A program made the position numbers and the translations under genes. 64,000 bases of DNA from Biomphalaria glabrata (Eukaryota > Mollusca > Gastropoda > Planorbidae), in assembly GCF_947242115.1 (NCBI RefSeq), contig NC_074716.1, positions 9,501,501 to 9,565,500 of the forward strand, in the 5' to 3' direction. Shown here piece by piece: positions 21,091 to 34,000 of this stretch (the stretch's first letter is position 1; each line of letters begins with the position of its first letter). The notes beneath the pieces are model-generated. The model was not told where the DNA came from. It did not search any database and worked only from the letters and a program-made list of their open reading frames with translations.

Positions 21091-21939
21091 GTTCATGTGT
21101 TTTGTTTTGTTTTTTCTTGAGGTTTGTGTTTTGCGCTATGTGTAACTCTCGCCTGAAAAAGATCTATTTATCTTATTTAATGCATTTTCCGATCTGTAGT
21201 GTCACTTGAAGTGTAGTCATAAGTTTATCCCGATTATTGGCATCGTCGTCTTAAAAAAACGAAAAGCGCCACTGTTATCTAATTTCATACTCGTGTTAAA
21301 TATCAAAATCTGCCTTTTTAACTGTATTAATTAGGATACCTAACATAGACCCATTAATGGTGCTATAGGTATGGCCTATGTGTTCACAAAAAGATGACGT
21401 GATATTACGTTTATTTTTTTATTTGTGTAACATAAGTATGTGGGGTTTTTTTTTATCTCGTAATTTCGGGAATTCTTTTTTTTTTAATAATTATTTATTT
21501 AATTATTGATCATTAATAAAAGCTGGATCAAGATTTAGATAAGCTATTTCTGTTTTTATTTTTTTTTTTAGTAGGCCTACAAGTGTCTTGTAGTATAATA
21601 CTTTATATTATGTTTATAATATTTCAAATAGAAATTACAATTTTGTTTAGGATTATTATTTTTAAATATCTTTAACGTGTGACTGACAGAAAGAATTGAG
21701 AATATCCTATTTCTATTACCAATTATGTTACAGTATTTACTGTGTTTTACTGTATAAAGTTATAGTAGGGCAGATAGAGCCACTCAATTTGAAGAATTAT
21801 TGAACTATTTAATAGTATATGTCATATAGATTAATTTTTAAAAAATTGTTGTGCTATACAAATAGTGAGAAAAATTAGGATTATCCGTTTTTATTATGCC
21901 TTCTCACAGACCTATATATATTGCCAATATAATAATAAT

Positions 21940-23115
21940 AAGGCTTGTCATCGAGTCCAAAGATTCTTGAGGTTCTCGAAAGCAATATTTCCCATCGATA
22001 CGCAGCCCCAGCTGTAACTTAGATATTTACTCACAACCAGGGCAACCATTGTCCGCCTATGGTCGATTAAGACTTTCTTTTCGCCGTCTGCGTCTGTCCT
22101 CGGCAGCGGATTTCCTTTTGGTCTCAAATGTGCATTCCACAGCCTTTGTGAGTGATTTCCAGCTGTCTGTCTTGCTTACCAAACAAGACTGCTTTTGGCA
22201 TACGTTCATCCCCCATACGCGGTACGTGCCCTGCCCAGCGTAACTGTCGGACTATAAGAAGTCCCTCTATACTAGTCCATACCGGTGTTTGCAAAGACAT
22301 CGGGTGGCCACCATATGTTTATGATGGAGCTCAAGCATCTTTGGTGAAAGCGTTCAAGTAGTGTTAGTTGTTTTCTGTTTAATACCCATGTCTCAGATCC
22401 ATATAGAAGGCTGAGAGAACCACTGCTTGGTAAACACTTTTTTTTGTAGGCAGGCGGAGCGATCTATTCCGCCAACTTACTCCTGGAGGAGCCCAAAGGC
22501 ACTACTGGCCATGGCCAGACGGTTATCAACTTCCTTGAAAGCGAAGTGTCATTCGACATTATGCTACCTAGATATGTGAAGTGGTCTACCAGGTTAAGGG
22601 GACGTCCATTTACAGTGATCTTTAGGGCTGAGTAGGTTTTATTGGGTCACTTCTGGAACATTACTTCTGCTTTCCCAAAGTTTTAGATAAACAGAAAGAA
22701 GCGGGATTGTATGCGAATTCGTTGACCACCATCTGGAGATCATGTTCATTGTAGGCTAGCAGGGCGCAATCATCGGCATAGAGAAGTTCTGTTATGACTG
22801 TTTCTTTTGAAGATTGCCGTCCGAACGAAACGTGATGTCGATGTCTTTGTGCAATCGCTGCCTCATTTGACCCAGCATTACGACAAAGTAGATAGCGAAT
22901 AGAGTAGGAGCAAGTACACAGCTTGCTTCACGCCATTTTCTATTGGGAAATGATCGACAGGTCACCATTATGTTTAATCTTGCCTTTTTGTCCCACATGA
23001 AACTGCTTGAGAATGAATAGGAGCGTAGTTGGGCATCTGAGCTTGGCAAAATCCTCAATTGACCATTGACCGTGTCGAAAGCCTTGGTGAGGTCCACGAA
23101 GGCAGCGTTATATAG
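21940..23115 (-). mobile_element. LINE family X, RT to 3' end
   Basis: From right to left on the minus strand: RT start VDLTKAFDTVNGQL near 23095, CVLAPTLFAIYF near 22920, and CALLAYNEHD near 22750. Then come a VNGRPLNLVDHFTYLGS-like stretch near 22600 and the C-terminal region with KRKSAADKDRRRRR-like basic text near 22100. The left end at about 21940 (ataataaggcttgtc) is shared with the copy at 57262. Stops and frameshifts are scattered through it. Confidence 0.7.
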
Positions 23116-23119
23116 GTTT

Positions 23120-24475
23120 ATATAGTGTACTAGACTTAAATCTAGTCTAAAATCAAGACTGTCTAGACTCTAGATATAGACTGCCTAGAGAACCAGTAAA
23201 ATCTGATTATCTTAGATTCTGTTTCTACTATATTTATATCTTAGATACATATTCTAGAAGTAGATCTATAGGCCTACTGATTATATAGTTACAATTGCAA
23301 TTCAACGTGAATATTTATGATTATATAGATACAGATTATAACTAGATTTGATAGATCTGTGACTATTATGACAAAGCTTATGGCATGTGTGAGATCATTT
23401 TTTTCAAAGCAACTAAAATTAATGGACTTCGTCACAAGCGATTTTTTAATATTTATAAGCTTAGTATTATTTTGGACCAATGTCTCACAACGACTGATAA
23501 GAGAAATCAGGTATAAACATCAGGAGAAAACACGACCCCTTAACTCAAGAAAACATAAAGAAATTAAAACAGACACAAAATAGACAGTGAGATTAATAAG
23601 AAACGAGTATTCACAATTGATTACAGTAACAAAAAATCATTAAAAGTTTTAAAATCACAATTTTTATTTTTACAACTATTTTTGTTTGTGAAATTGTGTA
23701 TTGGAAAATGTCGGGTACTTGAAGTAAGGAAGTCCTAAAAATAATACACAGATCTTGGGTAAAAGACTCATCAAATAAGGTACTGTAAATGTGTAGTTTC
23801 ACGCGCTAGTTTCAGGTCTTTTATTTTTATAGCCTCTATCGGGTTTTATCCCAACTACGCGTACTTTTGTGAAATTTGTTTTTCTCTATCACGCACGCTT
23901 TAAATTATAGCATAATAATGTCAATTTAATTTAAAAAGAGAACTGAAAAATGCAAAGATAAATAAGGAAAAAAGGCACTTCCGGCCCAATTTATGATTCT
24001 ACTTTTTAATCAAAGAAATGCACATTATGGTCCGTCATTGCTTTTACAAAACGCCTTTTTCAGCTTTTTCTAATGTCTAATTTAGTGTTATAAGATTGCC
24101 ATGTCCAGCATATATATATATATATATATAATATGGATATATATGTCTGTGGGTTTATTCTGATCCAGTTTTGTTTCTATATCCAAATTTTGTTTTAATT
24201 TAATATTTTAAAAAAGCAATCATTTTAATGGATGAACTAATCCAATGGGCATTTTACAGAATCGGTACGAAAATTTTAACCGTAACTTTTACCTTCCCTT
24301 GTGCCATTTTTAGAGCAGATTAAAAAAAAAAGCTATTACATAATTAACTATTGAAATGAAGTAATAGGGTTATTTGATGTCATTAGGATTTGTTAGGCTT
24401 TTGTTTAGCTATGTTAATGGTGGGCTTATTTAGAAAATGTTCCAACGTCATCGTTGTTCTCAAGATTTGTACGTC
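23120..24475. other. AT-rich intergenic stretch
   Basis: It has a ctaga/agatct-rich tract at 23130-23260 and an (AT)n run at 24112-24131. No gene is visible. Confidence 0.4.
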
Positions 24476-24479
24476 TTCT

Positions 24480-24780
24480 TTCTCTTCTAGCCAGCTTTTT
24501 GCCGCTGAGCTGTGAGCTATTTTGCAGACAGTGCTCATTTCCATGGTGTGCCATGGAATATTAGTGTGCAGTGTCCTTTAGTTCCTCAGCACTACCATAC
24601 AGTGTTGTACAGTGGCAGTAGTGTCTGCTGAAGGCGGATTAAAATGGGGCATTCAAGAGGATATGGTTCATAAGGGCGGGTGCAGTGTCTACATTCTACA
24701 TAGGGGTAGTTGTGTGGGATTTATTTTATTAAGATGGTAATTTCACAGAGGTGTGTGTCCTGTTCTTAGTTGGAAGATTG
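24480..24780 (-). mobile_element. LINE C-terminal fragment
   Basis: The minus strand encodes YVECRHCTRPYEPYPLECP, then ILIRLQQTLLPLYNTVW and a stop. This is the Cys/His-rich C-terminus found after RNase H in I-like LINEs. It is a short isolated piece upstream of gene 2. Confidence 0.5.
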
Positions 24781-25056
24781 TAGATTGTTCTTCGAGGTGG
24801 GTGTTATTTTTGTATTTTTTCAGAAATTTTCTTTTATTAATAAATCTAAAAGAAAAGTAAAAAAAAAAGGTTGTCGTGAATGATTCATCAAAGAATTATT
24901 TTTTAATTAGCGATAAATAGTATCAGCTTCGGGATGATGCTTTGATATAGGACCTAGTGACAGAAATTGATATTAAAATTACATTGGCGCTTCGTTTTTA
25001 TCATAGCCGTAATTGTAATTATTAAAATGTCTTTCTTCTCTATTTCAGATCGCATC

Positions 25057-28000
25057 ATGGGGATACAATCATTTTCAGTTAATGTTTTATTCAATGTTAT
25101 TATTTTTACCTATTACATCAATTTAATTTTACAATACTTCATATTATTTAATACTAAATTTGAGGATCAAAGCTTATTCAATGCAAATTTTAAACATAAC
25201 TATAATTTTAATGGTTCATTGTATAAATGTTTAAATGACTTAAAAATGGACAAAGATGAACAATTATTAAAAGCTGCCTTAGAGAAGCAATTGATCTGTC
25301 AGCATTACTCTGGTTGTTCTGGTGCTTTAAGAAAGGAAACTATATTTGACAAAAAGAGTACACATTTATATTTACCCTATTTTCCTTATTTACACCCAAA
25401 CCAAATGACTTGGACAGTTTATCCTGTTTTTTATCCGAATCGTCTCGCAACATACCGTCTGGCAACATACCGTCTGGCAACATACCATTCTCTGTTGGAT
25501 TCTGTGTATTTCTCAACGTTGTCACTGCACGGCTTTGGCTACTCTGGGCACGATCGTGTCACGTGTAGCGGCTGCAACAGCTCAGTTGAGTTGTCAGATT
25601 TTAACTCCAAGCCTTCCAACGCAAGATACCATAGAAACAGCGGCTGCATCTTCATCGAACAAGAAGATAACGACAACAGTGAGTTCGTAATGTTTATTTG
25701 TAACAATTTAAGCTTAATACTTCATTCTATATATAAAAATAATATTAAAGCATAACACTAGTTCGATTGCCTTATCCTAATTCCCCACACATTTTACACA
25801 ACTGTCTTCCTAGTTATTCTCTGCCTTGATAGCGAACAACAGATCGGTCAAAAAAGGTTTTGACTATAAATCTGTTGTGAAATTTTTTCTCCCCCTTCTT
25901 TGTTTATTGCTGACGAAGGTCTCGTGGCCTAAACTTACTTCATTTTGCTTCGTTCCTACAGTGTTTCCTTTCTTTATGATTATGTTTTTACACATTACTG
26001 TTGGCAGATTTCCTCTTTATCTCTCAAAATTATTTTGAGTTTTTTTTTTTTTAGTAATTATTAATAGTTAAACTAGCAAACTACAAAAAACAAAATACGT
26101 AAAAAACAAAAAAAAAACAAAAAAAAAACAAAGTTTTTATTAAGTGTATCTATTAGTTTGGATCAGTCATGTAATTATATCTATAATAAGCCTCAGACGA
26201 TAATCTATAAATGGGACTAGCTCAGCTTATACCACCACTGCAGTTAAGTACTATTTCTTTCCCTTGTTTGAGATACCAAACAAAGTAATTTATTACCAAT
26301 AGTTAATTAACTAATTGGTTAATTTTTTGAAATTTATTCTTGTGTTGGTAGATAAAAGAATTAATTGTGCAAAATTTTAACTTCATCCGTGGTTGAGTGT
26401 CGGAGAAATAACGTGTACAAACTTTTTACCATACAGAGTGAAGGAACATCCGAAACATGTAAAACATTTTACAAAACATATAGGCTTAGTAAAAACTATT
26501 TAAAAATATCTTGACCGCAGCTTGAATTTTTCCTATTTTATAAATACATTTTAGATTCCTATAGATACTCACAGGCCTCAATCGAAGACGATGTCTCAAC
26601 GTATGATCAACAGAGACCTGGGATATATGAAGTCACGCCTGTTTCCGTCAACTCCGAAGAAAATGCTAGCAATTCGTTTAAAAAGGAAGGTAAAAATCTC
26701 TTTTTTTTTTCTATTCCTCTTCACCTCCTTTGCCTTCACCTATCCCTTAGTCTATTGAACCGTTGGAGCACCACTGAAATCCATTGATTGTCTTTTTTCC
26801 ATTCCTTTTGCGTTGGATGGAATTTCATACAGTGAGAGGCCTGCCCATTCTTTTATGTTGTCTTCCCATCGCTTTCTCTGTCTGCCTCATCTTTTTCCTG
26901 GTACTAAAGGAAGGTATTTGCTAGCCCTGAGGACCTTGTAATGTGGCCATAAAGTTTAAGTTTGTTGTTTTTTTTGGACAGCTCATCGTGAAGTCCAATT
27001 GCTGTATTAATCCTGTTGCTAATCTCTTCATTGGTGATTCGGTCTATGTCAGTGATACCGCACTAATACCTATGATCTTTCTGTAGCATCTTAGTCTCAT
27101 ATTCCTCTTATTGGCTTAAAAACTTTTCTTGGGTAAAAGCTGAAACCTGGAGACAGATTTCAAAAAACGGCTCAAACGATTGTCCTAGAAATTAGCTGAC
27201 CACACAGGACAAACTGTGGCTTAACCGTCATAATTTTTCAAAATATAATCATATAAAAACTAATTTAGGCTGTTATAAACACTTTTCAGCGGGTTTGCCG
27301 GTCAATCGATTAAAAAGTTTATCTGTATTTTAATACGCTTCAGCGGGGATTGTACTGGAATGTTTCTTTGTATTCAATAAAAAGTTGAATAACTAAATAG
27401 AAGTTCATGAATCTTTTGCTCACCGCTTTATGTATAAATGATCTGGACTGGAATAGAAGAATTTGACTGTACCAGCTCACTAGAAAGACTTCTTGCAACA
27501 CTTAAGCATTCAAGCATTACATTGAAAAAGAGAAATGCCGGAACATGGTCACCTTTAAAAGGAGGAATGCTTAAAAAAAGGTTTTTATTTGACTTGGTCG
27601 TTGGGTTGTAGCTCCAGAAAGCTAGTAAACTCAATCGATATCGGCGTCTTAATATCTAAATGATGAACTTATATAGAACTACAACAGGTACATGTTTTTA
27701 TTGTCTTGCATCTCTGAGTCGTCTATCGTTCAGCTGTTATCTACGTTACTTCTTAACAAAAGTTATGACAGACCTATTTGTGTTTCATCATTTTACAATG
27801 ACCAAGAACTAGTGCTCCTTTTCTTCATCGTTGCCTTGGAAACAGACACACACACACCCATTTCACTAAAGGAAAAGAAAAAAAAAAGCTTTTTCTAACA
27901 GTATGCATGTTACAGTTTTGGCTTTTGCTGTAGCTTATTTGCACAGTTTTTAACGTTTGTGTAGAATTATTATTATTATAGCTTTTATATAGCGCTACTT

Positions 28001-31000
28001 TCAAGCTTATAGCATGCTCAGAGCGCTTTGGTCCAATCTCATTTGTGGACCAGTTGGGGGGGGGGGGTATCTAGGAGTTGGTTTTCCGTGCTGCCTTTAG
28101 GCGCTCAGTAAACACAACTCTGCCCGAGTCGGGTGTCGAACCTCGAGCCCCCTTCAAGACAAGCCAAGTTCAAGCGCACTTGGCCTCTCGACCACGCTTC
28201 CCACTGTAGATGGAGGTAGAAACACGAGTGAAATAATGATAAACATTTCACTATTAAACAAAAAAAAAGAGAACAGCCCGTCTTTCTGACACTTTTTTCT
28301 CGTTTGTCTATCCCACTTCAACTTTCACACTACCCTATCTATAACATCGAGCTACAATGGACCGGACATCAAAATCTATTCATCTAATCAACCTATTCAG
28401 CCAAATCATCCGTCTAGTTGTACTGATTATTACATCAGAAACAGATAGAAAGAAAACTATATGGAGAGCTCCCTGATTTGGAAACCACTGCGCAGTTCAT
28501 CTTATGTAATGGTCTAGTCAAATGAACACTCCAACATAACAATGAGAACGAAGAAGAAGACATCAGAAACACATTCGATTACAGAACTATATTTAATGTT
28601 TTTGTTATGAGTGCTATAATTTTAATTTTTGTTACCAATATTATATTTTATTTCATGTTTATTGATGTTTGCTTGATTCTTGACTAGCTTGACGACACTT
28701 ATTATTCTTATGTATCTTTTATATAAAGTAACAGCTAGACATGCTGATTCAGAAGGAAGACATCATGGAACACATTCAAGTGAGCAAGTAGCAGCATCAA
28801 ATCATATTCACTTAGCATCAGATACTGAAGCACGAGCAGCAACATTGAATACATTACCAGGTATGAACATCTAATAAAACAATATAGACCTTCTAACTTG
28901 TCATTGCAATAGTGTTTTTTTTTTAATCCCCTGAAAGAATGGCTCAGTGGTATCTAGTAAAAAAAAAAGTAAAGTTCCCTTTCACACATTACGGTCTATA
29001 CGCAGATGATGTAAAGGTCATTTGTTTATGAGGGTGTCATGTGGCCAGCACAACGACCAACCGTCTTTACTTTTCCCCAACTATTGTCAGGTACCCATTA
29101 GAGCTAGGTGCACTCAGAAGCGCCCAAGGATCCCGAAATCCCAGTCTTCACCAGGATTCGAACCCAGAATTCCCGCTTAGCCACCGCGCCTCCCACATAG
29201 TAAAAAAAAAATAATTACAATGTTTGACTTTTAAATTTTCATTCAAAAAAACTAATTTGATTTTACATGATATTCATAATCTGAGAAAATATCCGTCGTA
29301 TAAAATAAAGCATTTCACTTTCTCTTTACAGAACATTGGCACACTCATGGCATGGTAGGAGCGACTTCTTCAAATAACTGTTTAACATTGCGTGAATGTG
29401 AGGGCTATGATGTTGCAGACTCCTCACAAAACGAAGGTAACAGGGCCGGCCATAGGCATAGGCAAACTAGGCGGCTGTCTAGGGCCTTCGATCGGTGGTG
29501 TTCTCTCATAGGACTAAAAAATATTTTTTATTGAAAAAAATCTCAAACATAGCAAAGATCTATCGCTATTTGTCTCCTGGACTAGCTTTAAGTTTTTACC
29601 AAGACTCAAAGTTTATTGACGAAAGTTTACGTTTACTTGTTAGACTACCAATGTTAGAAGAAGTGGTCAACGAATCGGTTAATGATTAAGATCACGGAAA
29701 ATGAAAGTTCAAGCGATGCAGAGCAGAGCCAGCATATCGGCTTCGATTGGAAAGATTTAGGCTTAGGGTCATCTTTGATTGGTAATAAAGAGCGTGTCGA
29801 AAACATATCGATTGATAATTAATTTCGACACAGATACAGATGTTTAAAATAAATTGCGTGGTTTTATTTTCTCGTTATCTTTAGTTCTCATGTAAGGCTA
29901 GCAAGTTCACTTCGCCAACTAATGCCAGGTACCTACTAAAGCTGGGTGGATTCAGAGGTTCCCAAAGATACCGAAATTAAAAATCCCAGTCTTTATCAGG
30001 AATCGTATCCGGGACCCCGGTTGGGAAGCCAATGGCTGTACCGCTCAGCCACAATATTTAGCCTTCCATTACATAGCTTGTCTTTGTTGGTATCTTTACG
30101 ACGTATTGCATTATGAACTGGAGCTAAATTGTTTCTATTTGAAGTTTCATTTTCTAGATATGTAATTAAAATTATAAAAAATTAACTATTATAGGTAATG
30201 TCACCAGAAGAGGCACATACTATGAAAGTTCTGATCCTCAATGTTTAAACAATATTAATCAGAGGAGAAATTTAAATCTCAGAGGTAGGTCATTTCCATT
30301 TTCTATTTACTGTCTTTGTAATTGTATATAATCCTTCTACTTCTCATTAATTTGACACTACAATATTTATTAATTGCACTAAAAGCATTGGTGTAGCTAG
30401 GGTTTATGATACCCAGTGCGGCAGCTTGTGATGATGCCTCCTCCCCCCCCCCCCAACTTTTTTTCTGAACTAATGTGTATTCATTTTAATTTTAAAGTAT
30501 TGCTACTTCGACAAAAAAAATCAGTTTAACTAAAAAGATGCTAAAATAAAATCTTACGCGCTTTCTTGCTCTCAAAACCAGTGTTGTTGTTGTATTGTGA
30601 CGGTACACAAGACAATGTAGCTTTACATTTGGAAAATTATCTAGAAATATCTGGCTCGTAATCACCCAGTATTTCAATAAGTTCGTTTATCATTTGTGCC
30701 GGCATTTACATATTCGGTCTGGAATCAGCCTGATTCGGATTACACGTTCTCTTAGGAGTGGATCATACTTGGATAGTAATTTCCTAAACTCCAAGAAATT
30801 ACCAGAATTTTGTTGTTGCAATTCTTCTTCAACTTGTTTGCGATGCCCATTGAGTGCCAGATTCTGCTTTGAGAGAAAAGGAATGGGATGCAAGATTCTT
30901 TTCAGATAGCGTTATCAGATTTTTTACTCTTTGGACCGTTTGATCCCTACCGTCAACCATTCCAACCAGAGAGCTAGCACTATGCGCACCAACAAGAATA

Positions 31001-34000
31001 TTCAGTCTTGTGCAAAGACCATAAGATTGTTTACATTACAGTAATTCTAACTAGTTAGTATTGAAAAAAAAACGCTTATGAAAAATAAAAACGATAATGT
31101 GTATAAAAAATATTGATATCACTGTCGTTGCTCAATGTTTATTAACATTTTCAAGAAACTAACAAGAATCATAGTGAAATGAAAATAAACAACGACAATT
31201 ATTCTAGATCTAGAATCTAGAGGCTTAAGCAGCTTAGGGGCCCACTAAGTATTAAAGTAACAACAAGTACGATGGGCCCTAGAAGAAAATGGGTAGGCAC
31301 AAGTGCGGCGCCTTAATACATTTCAACAGATCTGGTAAATTTGATACAGCCAGGGCCGCCGCTACCTATTGTTCAATGTGTGCATTGCACGCAGGCGGCC
31401 GACTTTAGGGGGCGGCCATATCCTTTGAAAATATAAACGATATATAAGAAATTATTTTCACAACTAGAACAAATAAAATAGAGCAGCATGTGAGGGATTC
31501 CCACGGGGTTTTCCATAAGCGCCTGCTCAATTCTGGCCTAGAATTTTCGCGGGTTGTTTGTAATATTTGTTTTGAGTCGAGTAAGTAGATCTATTACCGG
31601 TAATTAAAAAGTCAGTTTTAAAAACATTTTCACAGAGGGGGGGAGGGCGCTAGCTCCTCTCATATGGAGGAGGGAGAGTGTATGTTTTTCCTAGGCGGCG
31701 GTAAGAAGAGGTTTAGCGATAGACTAATGGTTATGCAGTGACAATGGTTAAATTACCTAGTGCAAATGTGAGACGATCCTAAGACATGAAAGAGTAAATA
31801 ATTTTTTTTTTGTGAGCTAGACTTTGTTTAAATATCAGTTTGTTTCATTACTATTAGACCTTTATCACGTCAAACTAAATCGTGAATTATAAAAGTTATA
31901 TTGAGTTTTTGTTCTCAAAGACGTTTCTTCACGTTATTCAAAGTTTATTTATTTAAAAAAAAATTAAACGCCTTCATCGGTTCAGTTGTACTAGCTGTTT
32001 GGAGCTACAAGCCGAAATTCGACCAACAACAGAGTTGGGGGGGGGGGGATAAAAAAGGTTCAGACCACTTGCCGACTTGAGCGGAAACCTGCCGCATCTT
32101 CAATTCGATCTCCAGGAAGAACTTTTTTACAGCGCTTAAAAATTATGAGGCCAATACAATCTCAAAAAAACCAACAACGTGTTAGTGAGCTTTCATGATG
32201 TCACTTTGGACTCTGTACACACTGTTAAATTAATGTAGGTCCTAAATGAAAAATAAAACCTAAAATTGTGACTATGTTTCTTTTCTTTATTATTACATTC
32301 TTGAAAAAAACTCACGGAGCTCACTTTGGAAGCCTTCATCGCTCCTCTGTGCTCCAGCTTCTAAAGGGGGCTCGAACGAAAATGTTGGTATCTAGGGAGT
32401 CACCACTCGGGAATGTGAGAAACACTGCCTTACTATGTTTTATTTCAAGTCATTTTATAAGTGACTTGTACTTTGGATTGCGACAACACATGTTCCGGAA
32501 GCTCAAAATTGGAACCAGTGAAATCTGCCCATGTGGAGTATCACCAGAAAATGCCGACCATGTCCTCCAAAACTGCTCTCTCTACCAAGAGGCTCGTATA
32601 AGACATTGGCCCCAAATCACCCCAATAGAAATAAAACTATATGGAGAGCTCCCTGATTTGGAAACCACTGCGCAGTTCATCTCATGTATTGGTCTAGTCA
32701 TATGAACACTCCGACATAACAATGAGAACGATGAAGAAAAAGAAGAAGGATTATTTATTTTGTATTAAATTTAAGGAATATATATTCAGCGCTGAGTTGC
32801 TTCATTTGTTGGATAAATTTGTAGGTAACTTTGAATCCGTGTATGTCAGATGATTGTGGATACAATGCACATCTCTCCAAAATACAATCGTGATAATTAT
32901 TATGAAAGTGTATGGAACGTTGAAAAAGTTCCACTGTCAATGGCTTTTGTATTTCGAGGTTGTTGTGTTTTTTTTTTTTTTTGGGGTGGGGGGGGGGGTT
33001 ATGCTTTACATTACAATAACAAACAAGTTAACCTATCTACGTCCATGCCATATAACACTGTTGAGCAGTCAAATTTTTTTTCATGTGGTACTCACAAAAC
33101 AGCCTGTGACCCACTTCCGGACCTTGTTTCTTCTTTTTGTATTTTCTAATGACGCATATTATATAATTAATTTAATCAAAATATTAATTTTTGTTTGTGG
33201 CGATTACAGAAAATCATTTATACTGGATTCTTGTAAATATTTTCTAGATATAGTTCTATAATATGGATCACAGTCATAGGGCATTACACAACGCGGAATA
33301 AATGATAAGTTAATAATATTGTCAAAGCCAGAAAGCTGAGGACTATCTTGTCCGAATTCTTCTACTGCGAATTGGACATGCTATTGTAGCTGGAATTAGT
33401 GTGGATTGCTGTGAACTTGTGTTTAAACGTTTTTCTTCTGCCAAGACTTTTTCTCTGGATTCTGCCTATTTTCTCGTTATACTCTTCTACTCTTCTACTG
33501 TAGTCTTCCAAGAGGAAGAGTCCGAGATACAATATAGCCAGGACATTTTGAAAGTTTACTAATATCTTTCATTTTCAACCGAGAGCTGGTTTTGATTTGT
33601 AGTTTGGCCTTAATGGAGCTTGGTTTTTTTACAACGTTTTTATCAACTGTCTGTCTGGTAAAAAGTTTGTACACGTGATGGAGGCGTAGTGAGGGGGGGG
33701 GGCTAAGGGCGCCACACTCAGTAGAGCGCCACACGCAAAGAGACAAAAAAAAATAAATAAAAATCATTGTAGATATTTTAGTTAGGTAATACATTCTAAT
33801 GTTATTTATATTATATTATTATTAAACACGTTTTATTTATAAGCCAACATTTCTATGTGATGTGCATGGAGAAAGGGGGGGGGGGAGTGCCAATAAAGTT
33901 TCTTGCTAAAGGAGCACGTTGTACTTAATATGCCTCTGACACGTGATTTCTCTCATGCTGACCCGTTGAAATATAATTTTTGTTTTCTCTGTAGTTGGAG

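Noticed and set aside
24967-25056. Upstream ATG of gene 2 in the same frame
   Set aside because: It precedes a good splice acceptor that aligns with the one just before the ATG of gene 3, so it is probably intronic.
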